Assembly: GCA_024663395.1 (NCBI GenBank)
Contig: JANFAH010000004.1
Coordinates: forward strand, 1,736,001-1,800,000
DNA: 64,000 bases
Origin: Pisolithus tinctorius
Taxonomy: Eukaryota; Basidiomycota; Agaricomycetes; Boletales; Pisolithaceae
Direction of reading: 5' to 3'
Each line of letters opens with the position of its first letter. Position 1 is the stretch's first letter. The notes beneath the pieces were generated by a model. That model did not search any database. It worked only from the letters and a program-made list of their open reading frames with translations, and was not told the DNA's origin. This document shows positions 46,642 through 61,172 of the stretch, in pieces. The translations under genes and the position numbers were made by a program.

Positions 46642-48396
46642 CTACTCGTCTAACCAATCACCTGCCCTGACACGGATTACGTAGTCCTTGACCCACGATG
46701 GGCGCCGAGAATGTTGAGTCTGAAGCTGTTCGCAATACTGCTGTCTCCTCAACCTGTCCTCACTTGATTCCATGGTTCCGGTAGACACTGACGGACGTTC
46801 CATTGCGTTCATCTCTGTCCGTAACCGCCCTTCACGTTGGCGGAGGGCAACCCTTCTCCGATTATACACCTCCGGATGTAAGGTGGCGACCCCGAGAGAC
46901 AAGAACATGATAGCTTTCTGAGTGAGGGTGGGCGGGTCAGCGACTCTTGCAGGTTGAGTAGGCCACAGTAATTTATTTTCGCTATGGATGTCCATGAGAG
47001 CCAAGCTGCCGAGTAGACCATTGGGCTGACTCAGAACAGGTGGTCCTTGAGCGGATCGCTCGCCATCCGGCTGAGCATGACTTGCCTCAGGCGCTCTTGA
47101 GCCTGGTGGGACATGTCCATTGTCTTGGCCATTTAATGCTGGAGGAGGCGGTGGTGCAGGTGCAGGCCTCGCTTGGTCCACAGGCGCGGCGTTACCATCA
47201 CCCCGATTCAACGGTTGCAAAATGACAATCCGGATGTGGGTCCACATCTCATAGATGATCCACGCAATGATACACAGTCCAAGTAAAGGCTTGCGAGTAG
47301 GGGAAAAGAAATATAGCAGGAGTACGGTTCGAAGCACCACCATCAGCAATGGCGCAAGCAGCGCTCGCAATGGAACTTCTCTCATCAGGTTTGCTTCTGC
47401 GCGTGCTGCAACCGCCGGACCCGTGGGTACAGGGCCAGTTTGAGCGGTGACATCAACATTTACGTTTGGTACCGTCCTCAACGTTGGGAGTCTCAAATGC
47501 TGAAGTAGCTCATTGATTTCTGGAGGAAGGGGCTGCGTGTTTGAAATAGTAGGAGTGGGAAGAGGTAGTGCCGCAGCTGGGAGTGACAATATAGAGAAGG
47601 TATATGTCAACACTTTGAGTGCGTGCAGTTGTGAATTGTTGGGCGTTCCTCTTGGTTCTCGTAAACATAAGTAGGGTTTTCCACTACGCATAAAGTAGGT
47701 GAGGGGACACGCTCTGGAGGCGACTCAACGAAACCTACCGAACAATAGCGACTTCATAGGCGGCGCGATCTTGATTGGTGGCAACATCGTATGGGAAATC
47801 ACTGTCAAGAATAATTGGCCATGTCCACCCCCTCCTTTCCAGTGCTGATTTTGCCGTGTTCCGTCTTGCAGAAATATCAGATATTGCCACTGGTGGGGCC
47901 AGCCTACAATCCGACAGGACATAGAGCGCTTGCCAGTGCTTGTAATGGACAAACGCAAGATCTTCGACATTCGCAAGCAGGGGAGAGGGTGTCTCATTGC
48001 GGTTGGGAGAAGCAACATGCGGATTGAGGCTGGGTATACTGGCAGAAGGCCAAGAAGATGAGGAGGTTGCAACCGGAGCAGTAGTCCACGCCGACGGTTG
48101 CACAGACAAGTGGACGATACGCTGTTCATCTGAAGACTGAAAATTCATGGGCCGTTAGGTGAGGAAAGCGGAAGTGATAGTAAGTGCTTGCTTACGGGCC
48201 ACAGTTCATCGATTCTTTCTGCGTCACTCAGGTATCGTCCCCTCCAGATAATACGCTGCCCTTCTGGTCGAGGGTGTCCCGCACAGCGAGTGAATATTGC
48301 TTGCTTGACATCAAGAATAGTTGATCCGGCTGGGATTTCGACGACAAAAGACTGGGAGTGGGCAGGAAGCTCGATGCGAACAGCGACGAGGGACAT
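46642..48396 (-). CDS. Ubiquitin-like domain ER membrane protein (HERP/Usa1-like)
   Basis: The N-terminal 75 residues form a ubiquitin-like domain (MSLVAVRIELPAHSQSFVVE, TILDVKQAIFTRCAG, EGQRIIWRGRYLSDAERIDE, RIVHLSV). The second exon joins from ELWP to SSDEQR across an intron at about 48142-48193. A Ser/Pro linker, a WTWPIILDSDFPYDV segment and a Pro-rich stretch follow. Two closely spaced membrane helices lie near LLAPLLMVVLRTVLLLYFF and LLGLCIIAWIIYEMW. A long cytosolic tail ends SWVKDYVIRVRAGDWLDE. A UBL followed by paired hydrophobic helices is the plan of HERP and Usa1, which organise ER-associated degradation. Assignment to ERAD is an inference from architecture. CACGTG sits 58 bases upstream of the start. 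Confidence 0.7.
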
Positions 48397-48707
48397 GGTG
48401 GTGACCGTCGAGGCCCGATTACCAAAGTGTTCCGTTTGAGTCAACGTGGCGATCACGTGACACCCACAACACACCTATTAATCTAGCTGTCTCTGCTCTT
48501 ACATAGAAAATCTAAGGATATGTGCAACGTTGTGTTGCGCTTTCATAAGCTAGTTCGGTATCTCGATTACTTGAGTACCTTCGAACCATTCCACTCGGGG
48601 CCCATCGTGCTTTCAGATGGCGCCCCCGAGATTTTGAAGAAGTCCGACATGCTGCCTAGATGTCCTCAGGATGAATCGACGTCAACAATAAATTATACTT
48701 CAAGGGC
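48397..48707. other. Gap of 311 bases upstream of the UBL gene
   Basis: It contains TCACGTGA at 48453-48460 close to the UBL gene start. The remainder has only a short unremarkable reading frame. Confidence 0.4.
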
Positions 48708-49550
48708 TTATGTAGGTTGACTGAAATTCACGCCAGGTTTCAACATTTCAACATTACCGTATGTTCCCTTGGATTCTTGACCATGCTCAAAGACTCCCCG
48801 TGGCGAAGGCCCTTGCGTATCAAGGCCATATTTAGTAAAAGTCCCGACCCCATAACATAGTTGAAGTGACTTCGCAGGAAGAGTAGGTGGCGCTGTAGAT
48901 ATATAGCGAACTGTATGGTATTCTGAGATAAAGGCACGGACAAAGTGACAACGGGCAGGGTTCACCGAGTCGTCAATTTCTGGCTTGGTATAGCTGCGTA
49001 TATTATAAAGAAAGGCTGAGACCTTTGCTGAAAGACCAAACAGGTACTTCATCTGGAAGATGCCAGCCAAGGTCATACGTTGCCCTGGCGCTGTCTTTCC
49101 ATGAGAGCCCAGTGCCTGGCCTGAACTGGTCATAACTAAAACACGGATTTTAGTTACATCATTGGTATCAAGTATACGGCGGGAGTCAACATACTGTAAC
49201 TCATATTCACTCAGATCTCCGATACATCGAGGGGAAGTCAGAGGGGGCATGGAGGGGGGGGGGGGGGTTCGAGTGTTAGATGATCCGAATCCCAACGCTG
49301 TGACTATTCTGAAAACCACAGAGGACGAGTCCTTTTTCCGCTGCAACATTCTCCGGGACTTGACTTGTTCTGCCGTCTTCGTGACAGGTTTTCCCACAGG
49401 GACTGCAGAAAATGCGCAACAAATTGCGAAACAGATTTCAGCGAGATAGTGTTTGCACGTACCGTGCTTGCCTGGTTCATGGGCAGCAGATAATGGTGTT
49501 GTTCGGAGTTGCCACAATGACCAGTCTAATCTTCTTGTGCGCGACAGCAA
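48708..49550 (-). CDS. Hypothetical protein, weak support
   Basis: This stretch stays open for about 280 codons on the minus strand, unusually long for chance at this base composition. It has no recognised motif. The middle has NTRTPPPPSMPPL from a run of 14 G on the plus strand (49254-49267). The C-terminal part (MKYLFGLSAKVSAFLYNI, PARCHFVRAFISEYHTVRYI, QLCYGVGTFTKYGLDTQG) looks protein-like in composition. No intron is needed, in contrast to nearly all neighbours, which lowers confidence. It may be a lineage-specific gene or a chance open frame. Confidence 0.3.
   Translation of the reverse strand: MLSRTRRLDWSLWQLRTTPLSAAHEPGKHGTCKHYLAEICFAICCAFSAVPVGKPVTKTAEQVKSRRMLQRKKDSSSVVFRIVTALGFGSSNTRTPPPPSMPPLTSPRCIGDLSEYELQYVDSRRILDTNDVTKIRVLVMTSSGQALGSHGKTAPGQRMTLAGIFQMKYLFGLSAKVSAFLYNIRSYTKPEIDDSVNPARCHFVRAFISEYHTVRYISTAPPTLPAKSLQLCYGVGTFTKYGLDTQGPSPRGVFEHGQESKGTYGNVEMLKPGVNFSQPT
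49254..49267. repeat. Homopolymer of 14 G
   Basis: An uninterrupted G run sits inside the weak open frame 48708-49550. It is a likely site of sequencing or replication slippage. Confidence 0.95.
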
Positions 49551-52233
<2,683 letters not shown>

Positions 52234-52364
52234 TAACTATCTTATTTCGTCCCGCCCATATACATAGCTTGATCTAAACAATACCGGGTACGGAACATAT
52301 GGACACGATTCCTGATTCTCTACTGTCGGTATAAGGAACAGTGCTTACGACGACCTGCCATTTT

Positions 52365-55300
52365 TCAGTAAACCTGGCCATCCTGGTTAGTTACATTCGC
52401 GAAACAGCTCCTGGACCTTACCTCAAGTACGTATCTCTCTTCCTCCTTGAGCTGTTCGAGAAATTCATCTGCGGATTCTCGTGTGTGGCCTTGATTCTTC
52501 ACCAGAGCGCCAACCAGTGCTTCGTATACGTCAGGGACTGGCCATGTTGGACCACACAGGTAAAACACGCCATGTTGGTTCTTCAGCATGTCTGCAAGGG
52601 TTTCCGCGTCTTCTAACATCTTGTGTTGGATGTAGACTTTCCTCGGGCCATCTCGAGAGAAGGCAAGGCCCGCCTTAGTTATCGTTCCATCTTGAATGTA
52701 AGCCTCAACTTCTTCTCCGTAGAGATATTCCTGTGATTGGTGGCGGGAACCGAAATAATAGTACGTCGGACCAACGGGTATTCCCTGATGGGAGAGCCAC
52801 GCGCGGTGCTGGAGGAATGCACGAAACGGTGCAGCACCAGTCCCAAGACCTGCCATGATGATAGGTTGCATGTCATCGGGAGGTAGCTGGCGGAAGATTT
52901 AGAGGGCTGGAAGCCCACGCAGCATTTGTCTACATACCTTCATGACGCTCGGCTTTATAGACACGGTGACCTTCTGTCCCACTTTCAGCCCAGCAAGGTA
53001 CCTCGTACACTGACCATACCGTCGCTTGCCTGGTCAGATTCAGTAACCCGTCTCATCACTTGCAGAGAAGATATACTTGCCATTTGAAGATGTCCACTCG
53101 ACCGTTACAACCAACAGATCAACACGGTCACCCACCACACTCTGCGAGCTGGCTATACTGTAGTGTCTAGGCTTGATATCGCCGATTAACTCGCATAACG
53201 CCTCGATGCTTGGTCTAGCACTGGGGTATCGTTGAAGAACATCAACGAACGTCACTGTATCCTTCTCGCTGAGCATCTTGAGTGTTGAAGAACCCTCTGT
53301 TGACCCGATGAACTGTAGAGTGAGCCTATCCGCCCGGTTCGTGGCGTATGGCGCGAGGTCAGCGTAGAATGACTTTGGAGGCTTGCCAAACAAGTCAATC
53401 TGCTGTTGCAAAGCCTGGAATATGGTACGAGTGTGCACTCTGCCTTCACCTCCCGGTACTGCGATAGTAATCAGGCGATCAGGATTCACGCCGTACCAAG
53501 CGCAAAATTCCAGCACTTCTCGTTCATCATTCCATCCGTGCACACCAAGGGCTTCTCCGATGGCGTATTTTAACCCCGTTCCCTCGGTGTTGAATTCGAG
53601 GTGGAACACGTTCCTGTCGTACTCGAGAGGCGTCAAACGGCGATTGACAGCACAAGTGACGAGGTAAGTGCGCTCAGGAAGGTCTGGCCTGAGTGATGGG
53701 TTTGGAGGAAAACTTTCTTTGAGCCCGGCGAGCGCTGGGAGTACCGGCGCGAAAGCAGATGGGAACAAAAGGTGCTTGGCAGCTTCATGCCAAGAGGAGA
53801 CCTTCGATCCACCGGAAGTTGCTTCACCCTCGCCTGCATCGACTGCGATGGCGTTGAACTCGAATCGTTTCAATGGAGGAGGGCTGTTCGCTTTACCCTC
53901 CACGACCGGCAGGTTAGTCGGCAATTGAACTTGAATAAGCTCTAGCCAGGTGCGAGCGCTGAGCTTGGCGAAGGTCTCGGAGCCGAAGGTAAGGGGTGTC
54001 ACGCCTTGGGCTATTTTCCGCACAAGACCTTCACTAGATGTCCCGCCAAGGTATAACCTCAAGAAAACAAGATACACCATCAAGTTTCGCGCGAAATCTC
54101 GAGTAGCAGTATCGGGAACCTGTGAGAGAACCGTATTGGGATCTATTGTGTGGAAACGCAGTTTACGTTGGAGGGCAAGAGTCACAGCATCGGGCGGCAG
54201 GTTCGCCAGGAGCTCGCCAGGGGACCATGAAGTGATAACGAGAATGGCGGATCCAGGATTGGCGTCATCCAGAACAGAGTGAGATTTGAGCAAGGTAGGT
54301 TCCAGCACACACGTAAAGTCTGCCTTTCCGCTGCCATCGAGAGGAAAGACGACATCGAGAGGGATAAAGTCTTGATCATCTCCTTTGGGGGTAAAGAGTA
54401 CTCGGTCTACAGTCAATCCCTCTGAATTACTGAAGACGTCACTGCCAGCGATGTGGCGCACCGAGGCTGCCCCGGAAAACGTGTTCCGCACAAGTTGGTA
54501 GAAAGACGAAAGATTAACGGTGGGAGTACTGAAAAAGAGAAGTTTCGTAGACGAGGAAGGAGATTCTATGTGAAGATCAGTGGAGGAGCTTTTGACCAAT
54601 GTCAAAATGTGGCTGGCGAAGTCGGAGGGGTGGACAATGAATAGCTGGGTCTTGTCTGGGGTAATACGTTGAGAGTGGATTACACGTTCCGAGCGAAGCG
54701 GATCATAGAGGGATGCAAAAACATCTACAAAAAGGGGCCCCTGCGTGGTATCATTTGGTACGTCATCGAAAACGATGATTTCTTCTACGGTAGAGGGGAT
54801 AATTTCGCGGAGAGCGTTGTCGTTCCAAGGCCGTAGCACCTTGACGATCACCACAGCCAGCCCTTCTGTACGGTTGACGATGTGCCTCGCGTAGAGGGCT
54901 AACGGTCCATTAGGAAAGATGAGCGCTATGCGGGCATGCCTGTCGCCAGCGAATTCGAAGGGCGTATAACCGGCGTGACGTAGGGCGTCCGACAGGGAAA
55001 GCATCGGTTTTTCGGCGGTGGAACGGACCACCAATTCATGCCCGATCTCCCTGGCTGAGCAGTAGTGATCGAAGATGTGAATGGCGTGGGTATCAAGCTC
55101 GTACGAGAGGGCTGCGAAGTCAACTGATTCCTGGGGTGTGGCAGAGAGCAAAACAGTAATGTTCTCCGGAAGGAGACTCAGTGCCGTGGCAAGACTCGCG
55201 AGGGTGGATGAAAAAGTAAATGTCTCGCCCACTGGTGTGACCGCAGGGACCTGGATGACTAGTTTGCTACCAGGAGAAGCCGGGGGTAAAAAGGAAAGGG

Positions 55301-55646
55301 ACGGTGCCATTATTGCTAGACCGCGGGGGGAAGTATACGCAGTCAAGACTGATCCGTCGACCGCGTCTTGACTAGTACCTTCCGACAACCTCCCGACGAG
55401 AGAAACACCCGCACCTGCTCTCGTCTGGAGGGAGATTACTGGGGCGGAGTTCTCCACGGATGATGCCCATCTCTTTGCGAGCACTCCGAACCCCGCCTGT
55501 TCGGCGACGTCATAGACGTACACAGCAGAGCTGACAGAGAAGCGGGAAGTGATCCACTCTATAAGTTCAGACGCAGACATCTGTGAAACGTCCGTGCCCT
55601 TTGGAGGGGACGCAGCTGGCTGACGGGGTATGTTTTCTACTGCCAT
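52365..55646 (-). CDS. MET10: Sulfite reductase [NADPH] flavoprotein subunit (Met10)
   Basis: This is the alpha (flavoprotein) subunit of assimilatory sulfite reductase, passing electrons from NADPH to the siroheme subunit. The large first exon (53040-55646) begins MAVENIPRQPAASPPKG. The N-terminal half is the pyruvate-ferredoxin-oxidoreductase-like part found in fungal Met10 (VTPVGETFTFSSTLASLATA, IHIFDHYCSAREIGHELVV). The FAD domain follows: RNVFHLEFNTEGTGLKYAIG, WYGVNPDRLITI, FQALQQQIDLFGKPPKSFYA and IKPRHYSIASSQ. The last exons give the NADPH domain, PIIMAGLGTGAAPFRAFLQH, YYYFGSRHQSQEYLYGEE and VFYLCGPTWPVPDVYEALV. The final splice yields ERYVLEV-Y and a stop at 52365-52367, the family C-terminus. 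GTCACGTG, a Cbf1-type site, lies 104 bases upstream of the start. Confidence 0.95.
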
Positions 55647-55747
55647 GATTGAGAGACCAGAACAGAGAACGATGTTGCATATTTTCTCGACGACCACGCC
55701 CGATTATGTCCGTGGTGTGCGATGATGCGAGTACTAGCTCATCGCGC

Positions 55748-55755
55748 GTCACGTG
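55748..55755. promoter_or_regulatory. GTCACGTG site upstream of MET10
   Basis: In yeast, Cbf1 binds RTCACRTG upstream of sulfur-assimilation genes. This match lies 104 bases upstream of the sulfite reductase start. Use here is inferred from that precedent. Confidence 0.45.
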
Positions 55756-55841
55756 CCACCTCACTAATGTACAGTTCACGACTATGGCTAATCCATGGGT
55801 TTACATATGAATGCTACTGTGCTAGCGATCCATGCCTCGAA

Positions 55842-56887
55842 TCATTCACGCGTGGTATTGAACAGGCGGTCCCCCTGCAGATAGTTTGGTATTCGGCCGA
55901 CGACACAACAGAGGATGTCACTCACCGTGTCTCCCAAACCTGGAGAAATCAGCCCATCATGGGTAATGCTCGGGTCAACAGCAGCAACCCAAATCTGCGA
56001 ACACCAGCACGTCAGCTTTACGCACTCTTAGAGTAAGACGATCAATACCTCCAGGCCCGGATAACTGCTTTCTATATGTCTTAGGCCCGGTTCAGATCCG
56101 AGCACGACGAGCAGCTTGATTCTATTCACTGGAAAGGTTATCCAGAGCAGTCCTCGACACCAACGTCCAATGATACTTACAAGGGATCCCCCAATCGAGC
56201 AGCATAGCCAGAGCAGCGCATGCTGTGCCTCCAGTAGCGACCAGTGGATCTAGGAGGAAGCAAATGTCCACATTTGGAACGGACGGGAGCTTCGAATAAT
56301 CTACGGGTGGCCTTACTGTAATAAGCGACAAGAGAGATCTTACTAGTTCAATCACGTACATTCCACAGGCTGTAAGCTCACTTTTTCTCGGAACAGTCCT
56401 AGGTGATACACGGGCGCAGCCCTAACCGAAGACGACGGTGTCACGAGGTCAAAGGCGACCAGGTGGTGGATTTACTTACGGGAACAAGGTAAGGAGCGCA
56501 TCCGTCATGCCCAAGCCCGCCCGCAGAATCGGGGTTAAGCCGATGCGTGGCTTGATGGTGGAGCCCGTGAAAGGGCCGATTGGCGTTTGCTAATTTGACA
56601 TCTTGTCCGTCAGTATTAACGCCTCTGGAAACAAGGATGTTTAGGTCCGATTCGCTAAGTATACTCACGCCGTCGAAAGTTTGCTCCTCGAGATCTTGAG
56701 ATGCCTCGACGCCTAAAATGAAGCTGATATCATGGATCCCCTGTGGCGTGATCCTACTTATCAGCTAGTAGAGCTTCTAGGCAAGCATAATACTAACTTC
56801 GCGGAAATCCTTGGCGCTAGTCGTCGCCAGGCGAAGGTTCGAAAGGCGAGCGTTGACTAGAGGGTGCGAGAGGACGTGGCGTGGCAT
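55842..56887 (-). CDS. Uracil phosphoribosyltransferase
   Basis: The enzyme makes UMP from uracil and PRPP in pyrimidine salvage. The first exon reads MPRHVLSHPLVNARLSNLRL and TTSAKDFRE; the next adds GIHDISFILGVEASQDLEEQ. Then come QTPIGPFTGSTIKPRIGLTP and ILRAGLGMTDALLTLFP, APVYHLGLFRE, and YSKLPSVPN with the PRPP-binding motif CFLLDPLVATGGTACAALAM. The last exons give IWVAAVDPSITHDGLISPGL and GDTGDRLFNTTRE. Six or more short introns are required. The wording IGLTPILRAGLGM is closer to bacterial Upp than to yeast Fur1. TCACGTG lies only 38 bases upstream of the start (CACGTG 56925-56930). Confidence 0.92.
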
Positions 56888-57162
56888 GAAAGCAAGGTGT
56901 ACAGATTCCAGCAAGTACTGGCCTCACGTGTTGTATGCACCCTTCCAAACTTGGCGCCGTCACCCGAAAACACACCCTACCTCTGCGACAGGCCACAACG
57001 GTCACAACCGAGTTATCTCTATCGTATACCGCTGCCCAGCAGTGTCATATAAAAGGACACACAAGGAGTCTGTCGATTCATGTCTAAGCAGTTTCGAGTA
57101 TACCGGGGACTCTGGTTCTAGACTACGAGTGTCCACTAGATCCCCCATCTCACATACCTTGC

Positions 57163-58529
57163 TCAGCGTCTCTTGTATTCGCATGGCTTCAAGACACCAC
57201 CTCGCGACAGAAGACCATACCACTCCTGCTCCGGTATGGTGGCTCTCGCTACCTTCTTGAACTGGAACAAAGTGAAATGTGTATTGCGATCGTCCTACGG
57301 CAGTTCACATCGATGGGCAACCAACTCACTCGTCGAAACAAACATACCTTTTTCTTGAGTTTGAAGCCGACATCACGTACCAGAGCTGCAAAATCCTCAA
57401 CTGCTGTGAAACGACTGGCAACTTCGGCGATTTTTAGTTCACCGCTATGAAGGGTAAGTGGAGGGAGATGTTAGATGTTCACATGGCGCACCCTGGGCGG
57501 AGTATCCTCCATGCCTCTCGTATGCATCCCAACCAGTTCGTACTCATGAGACTCAATGCACAAACGACGATATCGACGATCTGTCCCTCTCCTTCGGTCC
57601 GCTCAACAGATGATGGCTCGGAACCGGGTAGTGGAAGTCGCGAGCAAATATCCGCTTCAACGACAAAGGTCTCATCAGATAACAAATCAAACGACAAGAC
57701 ATTGAAGTTCTTTGGGTGCAGAGCCTTTGCTAGTGCTGCTTCACCACAACCTAAGTCAACGATTACCGTCTTCGGAGGGTACTTGGAAAGCTCGTCGATG
57801 TAGTGTGAAACTGGGTTGGAGGGCCACGACTGCACCTGGTGTCTGAACCCATCATGATACTAGGACAAATTAAATGTGACGTCAGATAGACATTGACAGG
57901 AATGTCACCAACCTCCTGAAAGACTTTAGGATCTTTTTTCATCATCTCGACAGCTTCCGCGCTGTCAGATTTATACAACCTCTCGTTTATGAGCCTTTCG
58001 TGAAGTATAAATGGGGACATTGTTGATGAGCACGGAAGTCTCACCTGAAACGCGCGCCTCCCAAGTTTTGTTTCATGTGTTTCTGCAGCGGCGTGAGTCC
58101 TGACTTCTCTTGAACGGGGAGCGGATGCTTCGAGGGTGAATCAGACGGGCCAGATTTCTCCGCAGAAGTGGATTTTGAATTCTTCGATCCTCCGTGCCTT
58201 TTGTTTGTCTTCGTCTTCGAACCAACCGCAACGACCTTGGGGATGGACGCCTTCGGAGTTGGGACCTCTACTTTTCGGGACTCGGGGGACCCTTGGCTAC
58301 TGGCTACCCCTTGCACATTCACTTTCGCACGAGACTTGTTCTTCTTCGATGGACGGGAATCAATGTCAGGGGGGCCGTCACCTAGCATCCTGACAAGCTT
58401 GTCCAAGTTTACCCGGGCAGACTGGAGATCATCGGGGCTGTGTTGCTTGCGCTTGCGTTTTCTCGGGCCCCCCTGAGCAGGCGTTGGATCAGTAGGAACA
58501 GTCCACCCGGGGACATCAAAGAGTGCCAT
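57163..58529 (-). CDS. RRP8: 25S rRNA adenine-N1 methyltransferase Rrp8
   Basis: Rrp8 is a nucleolar Rossmann-fold methyltransferase that makes m1A in large-subunit rRNA. The N-terminal 160 residues are basic and disordered with nuclear signals (GGPRKRKRKQHSPD, SRPSKKNKSRAK). The conserved linker GLTPLQKHMKQNLGGARFR is followed by INERLYKSDSAEAVEMMKKD and YHDGFRHQVQSWPSNPVSHY. SAM-binding motif I is VIVDLGCGEAALAKAL, later VLSFDLLSDETFVVEADIC and IVDIVVCALSLMSTNWLG. Then REAWRILRPGGELKIAEVAS and the end HFTLFQFKKVARA...LKPCEYKRR, with a stop at 57163-57165. The start at 58529 gives the typical MALFDVPGW opening. Confidence 0.93.
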
Positions 58530-58901
58530 TCCGTGGCGAGAGGCCGCTTCGGAGGTGAAGTTTTCTTGGGCTGTTTAGACTCCGCGACGAACCGCGGCGT
58601 GCGAGGTAATAACATGTACTTACAATATTATTGGGTAGGTAATGAAAGATAATCGATAATCTCCGGTCATCACACAGAACAAGGCCGGGGCCACTAGCGC
58701 CGCAGTACTGATGATGCCGTTTCAACGGTCAATTCTATCGAAAATGAGGTTTCCACACTGCATGCCCCATGAAGACCTGCTACAAGGAAGTTTCCACGAG
58801 AAGCACACGCGGTGCAAAGCCATCCTACGTTTATAAGAGGCGCCTTTGGCTGCAACATCGCCTGCAAGTTCTGTCGTCAAAACTACTGACTTGACTATCC
58901 C
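58530..58901. promoter_or_regulatory. Divergent region RRP8 / HerA-like ATPase with TATA-like box
   Basis: This 372-base gap contains TTATAAGAG (58831-58839) about 65 bases before the plus-strand ATG at 58902. A pyrimidine/A-rich leader follows. No other signal is evident. Confidence 0.4.
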
Positions 58902-61172
58902 ATGTACAGACCCCCGATCAACGCCGCAAACGGATCCTTCGATGCCCCGACTAGCAACGGGTCAACGTGGCGGATCCGCAGATCCGGTTTGTCTTCTACC
59001 GTTGCACCTTCTTTGTCCCAGGTTTCGCCAGCCGCGAGCGGACGAAACACTGACGTGCGTAGTTCGGATCCTGTCTCTGACTCACGTGTCCGAACGATCG
59101 CCATCCTATCGTTTAGGCAGGGGGTGTGTCGCCTTCCATTTCGACGAGCAGCCGTCAACCTTCTGCCTCCACGAGCAGTTTAAATCAATCTGCGCTGAAC
59201 CCATATTCGTCGGTCAGTGGCTCCCTCCATTTTCCTCCATCTCACCCGCCAACTCCCACAAGCCGTCAACTCCCCCCAATACTTCCGGCAAGTTTGATAT
59301 GACCGCCCAAAATGGCGCTAGGGTGTGTTACTTCCTCTAATGAAGGGGGTTCTCACTGCGTTTCTGAATGCTCGTAATTTAGGTTCCACAGTCCGCTGCA
59401 GGTCACGCCACACCAGACTCTGCATATGTGGGTCTTGTGCCTGCTTGCCAATCTTCCTGTAGTATTGAGGATTCGTCAGGACGAGCTCCAGTTACTGCAT
59501 GATAACCTATCCAATTTGAAGGCGCGAAGCAAAGAGCATGAAATTCGTACAGCTCCGGTTATTACGCGTGATGCCTACGTGGCCGCGGGCTACCGTGAAG
59601 AAACATCACAGTACGGCGTTTTGGGACGCACCATGTCCATCTTGTATGAGGTTTCTTTTGCACCTGCCACGTGTCTGCTGAATGAACCTTCCCACAGCAA
59701 TGGCTCGATGTCGTATGCCCCTGTAGACCCTCGTCTTTATGTGAACACAGTAAGACGTTCTGTTCTTCGGCCCCTCCCTACTGCTAAAGCACTTGTAGAA
59801 CGCTCCATTTTCTGCAGTCATTTGTGGGGTCCAGGGTTCTGGAAAATCTCACACAGTGTCGGTTCTGCTGGAGAGCATGTTTATTCCAAACCTGCCACCA
59901 ATCGGGACATTGAAGAAGCCTTTGTCAGGTCTGGTCCTTCATTTTGGCGAAGGGGGCCCTAGTGCACGACCGTGTGAGGCTGCGTGGGTTGCCACCTCCG
60001 AGAATCCCGCCATAAAGACCCCCAGGGTCAAGGTATATGTATCCAAGTCATCAATCAACACTATGAGAGGGGTTTATGCACCTTTGGGCGACAAGGTTGC
60101 TGTAGAGCCACTGCTGTTTGACAAGAATGAGCTAGACGCGCAGGCATTTTTATCCATGATGGCAGTCGGCTCCTCGGAAAGCGCACCGCTTTATATGCAA
60201 GGGGTGCTGGTAGGTGACAGCTGTACCATCAGAAGCCAATTCTTGTTGATCAATCGACAGTCTATTTTACGCGAGTTGGGCGAAAATTTCACATACGACA
60301 AGTTCATGAGGCGCCTTGACGAACGCAAGGAGGCCTTTAATTCACTTCAGATTTCTGGATTGGAACAACGCATGCTACTCTTGACATCACTCCTCAGCAA
60401 CGACAAATACTCCAAGCCCACCAGTCGTTTTGCGGCTGGTCAGTTGACCATTGTTGATCTCTCAGATCCGTTTATCGACCCTGCATCTGCTTGTGGACTA
60501 TTCGAGATCATTACACGCATCTTTGTCCGTGCTGAAGTCGGCACGGGAAAAGTCCTTCTCGTTGATGAGGCTCACAAGGTAGAGCGCAATACTCTATCTA
60601 CCTCTGAACACCCTCACAACTTCAATAGTACCTGTCCCCGAACAAGACGGCGTCGGGGCTTACCAGGTCTCTTCTAACATTGACCCGAGAACAACGTCAT
60701 TTGGCAATGCGAGTGATCATTAGTACTCAAGGTCAGCTGTTCACTCTTGTGTCATCACAAATGAAGACTTCTGTACTTGACAGAACCAACGGTGATCCCG
60801 CCAGTGCTGCTAGATCTGTGCACGATCTCGATATTGCATAGATTTTCATCCCCGTCGTGGTGGGAACACTTGTCGAAACACGTTTCGGCTGACATCTCGG
60901 CTGACGATGCGTTCGATCGCGTTGTCAAACTTGAGGTTTGGATGTCGTTTGGTGGTAATTTCCCACTATCTACTAACACTAGACGACAGACCGGCGAGGC
61001 GATCGTCCTTGCTCCGTCTGGGTTCGGAGTCTTCCCAGACGCACCTGTGGGAGCCTCAAAGGCAAGCCTAACGGTCCCAAAACTCAATCAATTTGGTAGG
61101 CGGTATATTTTGATGAAAACTCGGCGCAGGATTACACGCGACGGTGGATCTTCTATTCTGGTAGTCGAGTGA
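58902..61172 (+). CDS. HerA/VirD4-like P-loop ATPase, function unknown
   Basis: The protein has about 600 residues. The N-terminal region (MYRPPINAANGSFDAPTSNG) is low in structure, then CVAFHFDEQPSTFCLHEQF. A middle block follows (DELQLLHDNLSNLKARSKEH, ITRDAYVAAGYREETSQYGV). Walker A lies in CGVQGSGKSHTVSVLLESMF (about 59820-59880), Walker B in TGKVLLVDEAHKYLS (about 60545-60590), and a HerA-type sensor in MRVIISTQEPTVIPPVLLDL. The arginine-finger-like LHRFSSPSWWEHLSKHV comes after. The end reads FGRRYILMKTRRRITRDGG. Such ATPases occur in several copies in agaricomycete genomes; their role is not known to me. Introns near 59760, 60230, 60578 and 60730 were placed by frame. The first two exons are uncertain. 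Confidence 0.7.

Noticed and set aside
53040..53100. Sulfite reductase ending at the stop near 53040.
   Set aside because: That stop lies in an intron; downstream exons supply the NADPH domain and the standard C-terminus at 52365.
57045..57056. TATA-like TATAAAAGG on the plus strand.
   Set aside because: No plus-strand gene starts downstream; the flanking genes both read on the minus strand.
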